NCBI GenBank assembly: GCA_007116275.1
Contig: SKIU01000016.1
Coordinates: 1-11,923, forward strand
Reading direction: 5' to 3'
DNA: 11,923 nt
From: a candidate division SR1 bacterium
GTDB lineage: Bacteria; Patescibacteriota; Gracilibacteria; Absconditabacterales; Absconditicoccaceae
The notes beneath the pieces were generated by a model. It was not told where the DNA came from. It searched no databases and saw only the letters and a list, made by a program, of their open reading frames with translations. Position 1 is the first letter of the stretch; each line of letters opens with the position of its first letter. Below are positions 1 through 8,495 of the stretch, in pieces. Position numbers and translations under genes: made by a program.

Positions 1-93
1 CAGATGGAATATGATTTCTTAGTAAAACATGGCTTACCGCTACCAAGAAAACATCGACTTGACCGCATGAAAGAGAATTTTAGTATTAATTAA
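1..93 (+). CDS. C-terminal end of an unidentified protein (partial)
   Basis: The window opens inside a plus-strand reading frame that runs 30 codons to a TAA at 91-93. The tail is basic and contains the stretch KHGLPLPRKH, followed by a CGA codon and LDRMKE. I do not recognise the family. The frame has no TGA, so it reads the same under either code. The CGA lies in the KH-x-LDRM stretch and would be Trp if CGA is reassigned in this genome. The gene ends 142 bp before the next start, and a new promoter lies between, so it is probably the end of a separate transcription unit. Confidence 0.6.
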   Translation, partial: QMEYDFLVKHGLPLPRKHRLDRMKENFSIN

Positions 94-178
94 GGTATAC
101 TATACACACATATAAAATCACCTTTTAACACAAAAAAGTACTTTTGTCAATCTTCTCTATACCTGAAAACTAGTTTTT
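94..178. other. AT-rich intergenic spacer with weak hairpin
   Basis: This is the spacer between the upstream gene end and the promoter at 179-207. It holds a small palindrome, GTATACTATAC (95-105), and an inverted repeat with 6-bp arms ACAAAA (130-135) and TTTTGT (142-147) around AAGTAC. The latter could be a weak terminator for the upstream gene, but it lacks a clean T-run, so this is only a possibility. Confidence 0.25.
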
Positions 179-207
179 TTGACTTTTTTGCTATTGTTGG
201 CTATACT
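179..207 (+). promoter_or_regulatory. sigma70-type promoter
   Basis: A -35 box TTGACT (179-184) is separated by exactly 17 bp from a -10 box TATACT (202-207). Transcription would start near 214, giving a leader of about 22 nt before the ATG at 236. No Shine-Dalgarno sequence is visible in that leader. This is the best promoter match in the window and should drive the two membrane-protein genes that follow. Confidence 0.7.
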
Positions 208-235
208 TTCTATACTTTATACAAGCTAGCATATC

Positions 236-1552
236 ATGAACGTTGCCACTCCCAAAACTATCGCAGATCTCGAGAAAGAAAATACGCTCCATGAAGCATT
301 TTCTGAAGATCAAAAAACAGATGGAGTGAAGATAGATAGCTTACATATCACACAAGAAGAGAAATCTGAAAATGACACTCAGGTCGATTTTTCTGACACG
401 AGTACCGAAAAGGTAAAAGAAGACCCAGAACTGCATTATTGGAGATGGTTTTTGCGTTTGGTAACTGTGACACGAGTGAGTATCCTCATAGGAATACTAG
501 CATTTATCATATATCAGTATAGCTATCAATCAAGTATCCCACAGGATGATAATAACAAAATCCAAGCCTATGTAGATAGTCTACATAACTGATATAAAAC
601 ATTTATCGGCTACTTTGGCTGAGCGAAAACATACAGACAATTTAATAGCACATCGCTATTATGATCTAATGCAGATGAAGCACTATCAAATCTCCATAAT
701 GCATCTCTCAATTTCATTGACAAAAGATATATTACACAGCAAGCATTGAGTACATTGCTGGGACGTTATCAGCAACAACATGAAGCATTGGAAACTGCAC
801 AACAAGATATAGCACAATATGGATTTCTTCCACAAGAGCTGGTAAGAGTATTTCAAGAAAGTGATGTGCAAGTGTCATTACAAAGATGACTAGTTGCTTT
901 AGAATCTATCAAGTTTAGTACTGCTATACAAGTGTTTTCATATTTGGATACGTTTATTGCAGAATTTGCAAGTTATATGTGAGTAGAGAGAGATTATGTA
1001 AAAGAACAGATGCAATATGTCGCCGATAGAGGAGATCAGGATATCTACGCATTTTTATCCAACTGTTATATGAATCCCTATGAGTTATCCTATGATTGTA
1101 ATATTATAGGAGACTTTGACCTACGATACACAACCCAGACAGATAGTGAGGTGGATCCAAATTTTCTCAAAGCATTACTCTATTATATCGATCAGAAGCT
1201 CGAACAGACAGAATTGCCAAGTTTTAATATTGTATTTCAAAGATTTGATCCGCGTGCTGAAACTATTACCTTTAGTATAGAAGTAAATACATTTCAACAA
1301 GACGAAGCTGCACTTGTGCAGGCAGGTATCATCAATCCACATATATTTATTGTAACCAATGTGATCCATCTACTCAAAGAAAATAGATTTATCCAATGAT
1401 CAGCGATTGATACCAAACAGATAAATATTAAACCAAAATTGGTAAGAATAGGATCCAATGAATTTGTCGTTAATAACTCTACATTGCAATATACGCTACC
1501 ACTACAGCAAGATGTTGCTAGAGAAATATATGACTTCCAGTCACAACAATAG
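236..1552 (+). CDS. single-pass membrane protein of unknown function (438 aa, UGA = Gly)
   Basis: The frame runs from ATG 236 to TAG 1550-1552 and holds six in-frame TGA codons (590, 620, 662, 887, 980, 1397) read as glycine. Residues 1-72 are hydrophilic and acidic. One membrane segment lies at about 77-96, rich in Ile/Leu and preceded by the aromatic/basic stretch HYWRWFLRL. The remaining 340 or so residues are Gln/Asp-rich with helical character and are probably outside the membrane. I do not recognise a family. The start sits about 22 nt after a predicted transcription start and has no ribosome binding site. The next gene begins 26 bp downstream on the same strand and has the same layout (short inside part, one membrane helix, large outside domain), so the two are probably co-transcribed and may form one complex. 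A PilN/PilO-like assembly role would fit the topology, but no motif supports it. Confidence 0.8.
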
Positions 1553-1578
1553 TCTTTAATTGTATATTCTTCACTGCC

Positions 1579-3006
1579 ATGTATACTACACGATCATCAC
1601 TTATCAAGCAGCTAGAGAAGTCCTCAAATGGCCGCAAGATTTTGTATGTTATGCAAAAAGTACTAGCAGTAGTAAAATATATTTATAGTTTTGTGCGTAG
1701 TCATAAAAATATGATGACGATTATGATCCCTATAGCAATCGCTGCGGTTTGACTGTGTATATACTTTATTGTCCGTACAATACTGCTTCATTACTATTTT
1801 GCAAATAATCCTAACCTCCTGTCGGACACCAGCCAATATAATACCAGTATAGTATCATGATTTGATCAACAATACGACACCATACCAGATGCTATCGGAT
1901 GATTGCAAGAACTTACGACAACAGTTAGTAGATATCAAAATTATGTACAGTCTTTACAAACTCCTTACACAGAGTTTTTACAACATAGGTTGTTGCCATC
2001 ATTATTTATACGACAAGATCCTTATACCGAAGAGATTGATACAAGTATCGTGTGAAGAAGATTTATCAACGAAAATCCCTTTACTGATACTGCATTGATC
2101 CAATATTGGAGTGACTTTTTTAGAAACGTCGGTGATGGAACGGATTATATTCTTATTAAGGATATGCAATTATGAACTATGAATCAGTGAGAAGAACTAT
2201 TTACTATACCAGTTACCGTTTCTTTTCTTGCACCGACGAAACGTGCATTTTTACTCCTTGTAGATAAGTTGTCACTAACTTCACAAGAAGCAACGATATC
2301 GTTAATCAACCAATTCTTTTACCATCTGCGAATCGCTATTGAGGATACGATAGAAGAAAAACCCGAATACCAGGATCAATATATAGGTAAATATCTATAC
2401 GAATGGGCATTCAATGATGGTCCAGGAGATCTTATCACAACTGATGCGATAACACAAGCTATCGAGGAAACTGCACAGTGTCAGTTGTTGAGCAAACAAG
2501 CATGCTTGTATACATTTAGAAGTATATATAGAAGCATTCCACAGCTTGCATATGGTGTAGGTCTTCGTGTCGATCAAGATGCAATCAATGCTCTCAAGAG
2601 ATTTATACAAAACTTGCCACCAGTGATAACGGTAGCAGATTTCAATTTCCAAAGAAGTCCAGCAAGTGTTGGATCAATGCCAGAATATGAATGATCAGTG
2701 GTAATACATATGCACGGTAAATCAGTACAGCAAGAAGATCTTGATCAAGTAGCATTTGTATTAGGAGAGCAGTGTTTGGGGAATAATATATTTTTATCAC
2801 CACAGACAGCTGGAGATATTGTCGACCAATACCTCCGTCGTATTGCAGATACACAAATAGCGCAACAACAAAGTACACAACTCTTACAGTTGAGCCGTTT
2901 AATTAGTCAAGATCAAGAATCTTTTGAGACACTTAGTAATTACCAGAAAGTTATTAAACTATTTGAACTCCATAGAATGCTTGATGACGCTGGTATTTGT
3001 AGGTAG
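1579..3006 (+). CDS. single-pass membrane protein of unknown function (475 aa, UGA = Gly)
   Basis: The frame runs from ATG 1579 to TAG 3004-3006 with seven in-frame TGA codons read as glycine. The N-terminus is basic (residues 1-46), a membrane segment covers about 47-68 (MMTIMIPIAIAAVGLC and on), and the rest is a soluble, probably extracytoplasmic region. A predicted helical stretch at about 105-135 is followed by a region containing IPVTVSFLAPTKRAFLLLVDKL (about 210-231). That region loosely recalls the membrane-distal domain of PilO/GspM-type proteins, but I would not assign it on that. It starts 26 bp after the previous stop, with no Shine-Dalgarno sequence, and probably shares its transcript. 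Alternative in-frame ATGs occur further in, at about residues 25, 45 and 46, but starting there would remove the basic leader. Confidence 0.78.
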
Positions 3007-3030
3007 TTGATTTTCAATTATGAATAGTAA

Positions 3031-3047
3031 ATTGATTAATAATCAAT
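3031..3047. terminator. AT-rich inverted repeat between convergent genes
   Basis: A perfect palindrome, ATTGATT-AAT-AATCAAT, lies in the 73-bp gap between the end of the 475-aa gene (plus) and the end of recX (minus). The surrounding DNA is very A/T rich, with further TAATTAATTA sequence at 3072-3081. The position suits a bidirectional terminator, but there is no GC-rich stem or long T-run, so this is tentative. Confidence 0.35.
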
Positions 3048-3079
3048 GTCACTTATCATTAACAATCAATAATTAATTA

Positions 3080-3550
3080 TTATTTTCCATCTCTCAAAGC
3101 TACTGCTTCTTTTATTTGGTCGGCAGTGTATCCTTTACGCATAAGTTTAGCTACGATATCAAGTCATTCAATCCCACGTCTTTTGTAGTTATCGATTTCT
3201 TTGATGATTTTATTGAGCATTCATTCTGCCATATCATCCGCATAATCATGCATTACTTCTTCGATAATATCTTTATCGATTCATTTCTGGAAAAGTTTAT
3301 TTTTTATAGCGATAGCAGATTTTCATTTTTTGACACATTCGCTGTATATATAACTATCAGCAAACTTCTTATCATCCACAATATTCTGTAGTTCTAGAGT
3401 GTCTATAGTCTCTTGTATATCTTCAAAAGCAAATCATTTGCCTAGCATCTTAATTTCTAATTCTTTGCGTGTTTTGGGATAGCGAGAAAGGTAATGCATA
3501 GCATATTGGTATGATTTACTTCTGAGTACAGATTCTTTTGGATGTTTCAT
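3080..3550 (-). CDS. recX: RecX-family recombination regulator
   Basis: This is a 156-aa protein, the usual size for RecX, read from ATG 3550-3548 to TAA 3082-3080 with TGA as Gly. RecX proteins are three-helix-repeat proteins that bind RecA filaments and restrain their activity. Visible family features are the N-terminal YLSRYPKTRKELEIKMLGKGF helix pair (about residues 18-38), the central VDDKKFADSY (about 54-63), and the third-repeat pattern NKLFQKGIDKDIIEEVM. All eleven or so arginines use CGT, CGC or AGA and none uses CGA. Its start overlaps the stop of the upstream IleRS-like gene by one base (TAATG), implying translational coupling. recA is not present in the window. The partner is unusual, since recX commonly follows recA. 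Confidence 0.85.
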
Positions 3551-4173
3551 TAGTGAGAAGTAAGGGCAAAAATAATAGTTCATTCATCGATACTAAAGGT
3601 ATCGGTATGTGATCATTGAGGTTTGGTGTCAGCTTTAATATCCTGTAAGAGTGCTTCAGTCATAAGGAAATCTTTCCATGTATTGATAGCTGTCGCAAGC
3701 ACATCACTATCAGTATGATAGACGCAGTTCGCTTTTTTCTCTACAGCAAATCAAGAATCTTTTCTCATTTGATTCAAAAATCTTGATATTTCACGAGCGA
3801 TTCCTTCTTGTGCAAGTTCTGGCGTAATATGCAAATCCATCTGAACAACAATACCAGTATCTGCAGCCATTTCATCACCATCTAGTCACTCATAGTCGAT
3901 ATCATAATCTTCTGGATCCAAAAGTCGTTCATTTTTTTCGTTATCAAATATCACAAGTTGCCCATTTGGAAGTGCTTTTGCATTTCATTGTTTTCCAAAC
4001 TGTATAATCTTACCAGTCTCTTTACCATATTTTGTCGATAGTTTATTCCCCAAAGGTTTATATATTTTTTTAATAACAACACTATCATCAAGGATTTTAA
4101 CATCTTTGACATTCAATTCCTCAGATATAATGTCGTGATATTTTTCAAGTATATATGATTCTTTTTTTGACAT
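3550..4173 (-). CDS. stand-alone C-terminal domain of isoleucyl-tRNA synthetase (207 aa)
   Basis: The frame runs from ATG 4173 to TAA 3552-3550. Residues 15-27 (IISEELNVKDVKI) match the segment of IleRS that follows its anticodon-binding helical domain. KPLGNKLSTKYGK follows at 39-51, and residues 112-142 hold the type-2 IleRS C-terminal signature (ITPELAQEGIAREISRFLNQ and then MRKDSGF). The protein is therefore only the last fifth or so of a synthetase. The HIGH and KMSKS catalytic motifs, the editing domain and most of the anticodon-binding domain are absent. Upstream in this frame a TAG (4224-4222) closes it, and the neighbouring sequence encodes an unrelated membrane protein, so no N-terminal part is adjacent. 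The gene has its own start and a promoter candidate. It could be half of a split IleRS, a recruited tRNA-binding domain, or the remnant of a duplicated ileS. Confidence 0.75.
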
Positions 4174-4204
4174 GATGATGATCAGTAAGCTAAATAATAG
4201 AAAG

Positions 4205-4232
4205 ACTATATATATTCACAACTACAAAGCAA
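4205..4232 (-). promoter_or_regulatory. candidate promoter for the IleRS-fragment/recX pair
   Basis: On the minus strand a -35-like TTGCTT (4232-4227) is followed after 16 bp by a -10-like TATAGT (4210-4205). Transcription would start near 4198, about 25 nt before the ATG at 4173. This matches the leader length inferred for other genes here. The -35 lies directly after the stop of the upstream membrane-protein gene (4233-4235), so read-through from that operon is also possible. Confidence 0.4.
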
Positions 4233-5540
4233 CTATTCTATCTGCTGTATATGCCTAATTCCATAATATAATAATATCCCCTGGAGTCATAAATACACAA
4301 AGACTATCGAGAATACCAGTTGCCCGGGGAGGCTCGTCAGTCACAGAAGATATACATTGAAACATAATGCTAATACCGTCATGACTATCCAGTATCGATA
4401 ATCTGCTTTGTGTAGTATATCGGATAAGAAACTCGTTGGTCCATAAAATATCATAACACTACTCATAATATTCCATACAATCGCCCATCCAGCAATCGAT
4501 CCTATAGCAGTATCAAAAACAGTATACAGTGTCAGATAAATAGCGTAATTAATTACAGCGAAGAGGGTGACTTTTTGCATCACGCTCGTAAATCATATTC
4601 TCTTGAGAAATAAAGCTGTCGTAATAAAAAGTCATATAATCAGCCAGTATACAAGCTGATGTCGCTGTGAAGCACTCGTAGTTATACCACTCAAATATAA
4701 GATGATAGTTATGACAACAAGCCCACAATTTATTCATTCGATGCTATACCTAGTCCATAGTGGCATGTTACGCACAAAATGATATAGGAGACTAATTAGT
4801 TTGTTGTTTTTTGGTATATGATTATTTTTAGTAATTCTCTCTCATGCAAGGATACGTCTTACCGATACCGTTTTAATCTCCTCAGTAGTTGGTATATGAT
4901 AGTGGAGTATGCGATATAATACAAAACTCAATAACAAGACAAGTATACTATCGATCAACAATGCTGTATAGATATCTTGGACATAATACTGTACAGCAAT
5001 CAGGATGGTTCATCCAGACAATATAAATACTTTGTACCAAAGGTAGGAAGCGACTTGTCTTCGATGTCATATAACGCCGACGATAAATCATACTATCCCC
5101 AGTGTCAATACCCATAGCATACTCACGACATTCCACAGCCCATACCAATCAAGTACATAGCTTGCCTGCCATAATATATACAAGATAGTCATATAATATC
5201 AGGTCTGCGCCATGTAGGTTCCATCTTTATAGGAAAAAACCTGTGACGCTAGCCAAAAGATGATATTGATACCCATGATCCATAGTCATATCTGTACAGT
5301 ATTATCACTAAAAAATGTAGCAATACCGATAAATCATATCAGCATAGCAATCCATCAGACATATATACTATACCTTTGTCGATCTAGAGATTCTCAAGAT
5401 AATGTACGATAATCCTTACTACTAATAATGACAATAACTAACCCAAAAATTAGTGGAATAAGGCCAATATATCGTGCTCCTATAGCATAAAAAAACCACA
5501 AAAATACTGCTAAACTGGTTACATACAGAAGTATAGTCAT
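4233..5540 (-). CDS. polytopic membrane protein of unknown function (435 aa)
   Basis: The frame runs from ATG 5540-5538 to TAG 4235-4233, with about a dozen TGA codons read as glycine. Almost the whole chain is hydrophobic. I count about fourteen possible membrane helices in two blocks, roughly eight before and six after a hydrophilic loop (around HIPTTEEIKTVSV and the Asn/Lys-rich stretch after it). Size and helix number recall transporters, flippases or polymer-exporting proteins, but I see no diagnostic motif and will not assign one. It starts only 6 bp after the stop of the upstream 375-aa gene, so the two are almost certainly co-transcribed and may act together. No Shine-Dalgarno sequence precedes the start. 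CGA codons are fairly frequent here, often within or next to membrane helices, which would suit Trp better than Arg. Confidence 0.75.
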
Positions 5541-5546
5541 GGTAAT

Positions 5547-6674
5547 CTAGTGTAAAATCAAAAATCGTCTACTGAGATAATGCAAACATACAAAGATGCT
5601 CATACTTATCAAGAGAATTGTCGTCGTATGTCGCAATGTTCTTTTACTGATAAGATATCATGACCACAATGCAAAACCCAGTATACCAATACGCAATAAC
5701 TGTAACGCAAGTATGGATTCCAAACTCTCTTGTCAGAAAATACTAATAAATAAGCCACTTGCTGTTACGACAATAGTAGTAGATAGTATAATAAGTACTA
5801 TATAGCGCATCACTCCTTGTGCTTGTGGTCGCCATGTTATAAAAGATTGATACATATCTATCCCCAAAAACTGTACAAACAATATATATTCTCATCCTCG
5901 AGCATAGAGTTTTTCTCCGATATGTTTATGTCCTGTTATAGATCCTAATTTCTGTGATCTTCTTCGTCTATCATACACACGTACAAAATAAGGAATAGAA
6001 ACATGAGAATCTACATTTATTGGCTTATTGGGCAGTGTCGCGATATAGGATTGTTCCATATTATCGATATATCTGTATAGTTGATATATTATCTCGCTAA
6101 TTTTTTCGGTATTTTTAGATAGTCTCATTTTTTTGAGTGTCTGCATATTGTCGTGTATCTTTTGTATTATTGTCTTTTCTCCATTATAACTATCCATAGC
6201 ATGTTCAGCATCTTGTAATACTTTGTCCACTGATTGTTGTATATCTTTGGATACCTTATTTGTATGCGATTTTTTGGTATCACTATTACTTCTTTTTGTT
6301 TTTTCTATTTGCTCAAGTTGCTGCTGAACATCATGGCGTATCTGTTTAATGGTTGCGATAGATTCACTATTGTCCAGTGGTGTATTATAACTATTGATCG
6401 CAGTTATTTCCCACCCAAACATTGTCATCACTAAAACAGTATCAGCAATAGCTGCATGGGTAACAAAATCATGTCTTTCGTTATCTACTTGTATAGACCC
6501 ATAGGTATCTCCAAATTTTTCAGGTTCTTTGTCGTAGTTATGTGTGCTGATAGCAAGTACCTTATATGTATCTAAAAATGAGTTAAGATCCTTTTGTGTC
6601 GGGAAGTTAATAATAGTATCAATACTATATTCTTTTTGTGATATACTCTTGATGACACGAATATGAAACCACAT
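5547..6674 (-). CDS. coiled-coil protein with C-terminal membrane helices, unknown function (375 aa)
   Basis: The frame runs from ATG 6674-6672 to TAG 5549-5547; under the standard code it would stop early at the TGA 5894-5892. Residues 1-105 form a soluble alpha/beta-looking region. About 108-205 is a charged, Gln/Lys/Glu-rich region with coiled-coil character. About 230-285 is a basic segment with a run of arginines (YDRRRRSQKLG). The C-terminus has about three hydrophobic segments (roughly 291-312, 318-338 and 350-366). I do not recognise a family. The first 60 residues have a loose resemblance to the N-terminal domain of PilC/GspF-type proteins, but this is too weak to name it. It is the first gene of a two-gene minus-strand unit with the 435-aa polytopic protein, and has a promoter candidate immediately upstream. 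Confidence 0.75.
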
Positions 6675-6684
6675 ATTATCAATA

Positions 6685-6701
6685 TTGTAGTAAAACTACA
6701 A
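6685..6701. repeat. perfect inverted repeat over the predicted transcription start
   Basis: TTGTAGT-AAA-ACTACAA has two 7-bp arms and a 3-bp centre. It lies between the -10 box of the minus-strand promoter (6710-6705) and the start codon (6674), covering the predicted transcription start near 6698. It could be an operator or a small hairpin at the very 5' end of the mRNA. Confidence 0.6.
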
Positions 6702-6704
6702 ACA

Positions 6705-6732
6705 AATATAGTTATTTGTCTATGATTATCAA
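6705..6732 (-). promoter_or_regulatory. candidate promoter for the two-gene membrane unit
   Basis: On the minus strand a -35-like TTGATA (6732-6727) and a -10-like TATATT (6710-6705) are 16 bp apart. Transcription would start near 6698, giving a leader of about 24 nt before ATG 6674. The leader has no Shine-Dalgarno sequence and is mostly occupied by the inverted repeat at 6685-6701. Confidence 0.5.
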
Positions 6733-6996
6733 TCTATCAAAAATATTGACATATCTGTTTGTGTTATATGTCTGTATACTGTATTGACATATGTTGTTTT
6801 GTTCCAATATCTAACCAATGAAATGCTAGTTAAAAACTATGTTTTTGTGGGATAAATAATCATTCCCCTTGATTTTTCTAAAAAAATCATTATATACAGT
6901 ACAATAATGTTTTTAGTATAGTGGCAAAATAATATCATCGTAACGATAAACGATTAAATGTGTCGGCTGCGATATCTTTTTAATTGCTCATATTCT
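6733..6996. other. divergent intergenic control region
   Basis: No gene was found between the two divergent units. An 11-mer direct repeat TATTGACATAT occurs at 6744-6754 and 6782-6792, start to start 38 bp apart; each copy holds a TTGACA, but neither has a good -10 box at the right distance. An 8-bp inverted repeat, TGATTTTT/AAAAATCA, is at 6870-6889. Half-sites ATCGT-A-ACGAT (6937-6947) and ACGAT (6950-6954) lie close to the downstream gene. The frame of the downstream ATPase is open back to an ATG at 6958, so the last 39 bp could be coding if that start were used. Confidence 0.5.
6869..6896 (+). promoter_or_regulatory. candidate promoter for the ATPase/pyruvate-kinase-like unit
   Basis: TTGATT (6869-6874) and TATATA (6891-6896) are separated by 16 bp. 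Transcription would start near 6903, leaving a longer leader (about 90 nt) than the others here. The spacer is filled by an inverted repeat (6870-6889). The match is fair, not strong. Confidence 0.35.
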
Positions 6997-8406
6997 ATGC
7001 AATCAATCGTCGGAAATAGTATTCTAGATCAATATTTTGATGAGACAACCATGTCTCTGCACATCAAAGCAAATAGACCTATGACAGTCAAGAAGTGAAG
7101 TCCAGCATGACGAAAACCAGTCAAGCTTGATGTGATAAGTAAAGAAGATACATATAAGCTTATTGATACATTATTTAAAGAAGTAGAAGATAGAGATGAT
7201 TGATTTCTCGAGATCGATAGATCCCTATCCAAAGTTATCCAACTCTGACCATACAGGATAGTGATTGTCTATCCGCCATTATCTGATGGTTTAGAGATGA
7301 CTATCGTAAAACCAGTCAAAAGACTTACGATTACTGACTACGATTTGGCCCCAGAGGTTATGGATTTATTGCAAAATAAAGCAAAAGGTATCCTGATTTC
7401 AGGATCGCCATGATCAGGTAAAACTACTTTTGCACAGGCTCTAGTGGATTTGTATGAAGAATCAGAGCAAGTCATCAAAACAATCGAATCACCACGTGAT
7501 TTGCTCGTTTCTGACGATGTAGTGCAATACAGTTTCACCTATTGATCACATGAGGAGATCCGCGATATATTATTACTTTCCAGGCCTGATTATACTGTTT
7601 ATGACGAAGTAAGAAATAAAAATGATTTTCAACTGTACAAGGATCTGAGATTGACAGGTATAGGTCTTATTGGTGTAATCCATGCGACTAAACCGATCGA
7701 TGGTATTCAGAGATTTATCGGAAACATAGAACTAGGTATTATTCCACAAGTAGTAGATACCGTTATATATATAGATAAATGAAAAATAGCAGAAATATAT
7801 CATCTACACTTGGCAGTAAAAGTGCCAGAATGAATGATGTCTGATGATCTTGCTCGTCCAGTGGTCCAAGTCAAAAGTTTCTTAACCAAACAACCTGCAT
7901 ATGAGATATATACTTTTGGAGAACAGGTTGTTGTAATTCCATTGGATGGAGAATGATCTAAAGATAAAAAACGTAGTGGTGTATCACACTATGCAAAACA
8001 AGCAATACAACAAAAATTGGAACAAGTATTACCTTGTGATTTCCTTTTGCGTGTGGGAACGAATGATATCCATCTCTATGTCCCAGAAGCATATAAGGGA
8101 CGTATTATTGGAAAATCTGGAGCTACTATCAATGAATTAGAAAAGTCATTATGATTATCCATCAATGTCAAAACCTTTGATGAAGCACCGCTTGCAGAAA
8201 TTCAAATAGATATGCAAAAATGAAGAAATGAAGTAACCCTGCAATTCCCACCAGGATATGCAAGAGAAACCATCCAATTACTGATAGAGGATGATGTGTT
8301 TACCACACAGGCAGATCAGCATGGTCTCGTCAGTATAAAGAAGAAAAATATCATCAATCGTATACAAAAAAAATGATTTGTTGTTGTTGATAGTAAGAAA
8401 TTATAA
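6997..8406 (+). CDS. PIN-less PilT/VirB11-like ATPase with KH domain (COG1855 family)
   Basis: This is a 469-aa protein with twelve TGA codons read as Gly. Residues 13-24 (YFDETTMSLHIK) match the start of the ATPase part in this mainly archaeal family. The P-loop GSPGSGKTT is at 136-144, with its fourth residue encoded by TGA. Walker B and its surroundings, DYTVYDEVRN, are at 198-207, and the family signature HATKPIDGIQRFIG starts at 229, followed by VKVPEGMMSDDLARPVV. A C-terminal KH RNA-binding domain has its GxxG loop at 372-375 (GRIIGKSGATI). Full-length relatives begin with a PIN nuclease domain of about 140 residues, which is missing here; a TAA at 6955-6957 closes the frame. ATG 6997 fits the family; an in-frame ATG at 6958 would add 13 unlikely residues. 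Its biological role is unsettled in the family; ATP-driven action on RNA or ribosomes is a reasonable guess. A CGA at 7111-7113 aligns with a family tryptophan. Confidence 0.88.
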
Positions 8407-8495
8407 GTATATAGTTACCGCTTCTGTCATCTGGCTTCTAGTATATAAAGCTAGTGGCTAGTGGCCAGTAGCACATTTATATTGTAAAATATTAT
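8407..8495 (+). repeat. structured spacer with direct and inverted repeats
   Basis: The 89-bp gap between the ATPase and the pyruvate-kinase-like gene holds an imperfect 11-bp stem: CTGGCTTCTAG (8431-8441) against CTAGTGGCCAG (8458-8468), with one T-T mismatch and one G-T pair, loop 16 nt. A direct repeat CTAGTGG (8451-8457, 8458-8464) makes two alternative pairings possible. No T-run follows, so it is not a standard terminator. No promoter is evident. It may be an RNA processing or stability element within a shared transcript. Confidence 0.45.

Noticed and set aside
590..2694. Apparent chain of truncated genes or pseudogenes in the first 3 kb
   Set aside because: The breaks are all in-frame TGA with no frameshift; read as glycine they give two continuous proteins.
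3116..3391. Plus-strand ORF opposite recX
   Set aside because: It is antisense to a well-supported RecX family gene and has a biased, Phe/Ile/Ser-rich composition typical of shadow frames.
6733..6957. A separate PIN-domain gene upstream of the ATPase
   Set aside because: I found no frame in the spacer with PIN-like acidic motifs; it is AT-rich and repeat-bearing, with frequent TAA/TAG stops.
6958..6996. Upstream ATG at 6958 as the start of the ATPase
   Set aside because: It would add 13 Cys/Arg/Tyr-rich residues with no family match; the family resemblance begins just after ATG 6997. It cannot be fully excluded.
7029..7538. Minus-strand ORFs opposite the ATPase
   Set aside because: They lie wholly within the P-loop ATPase gene, whose motifs are clear; no family features on the opposite strand.
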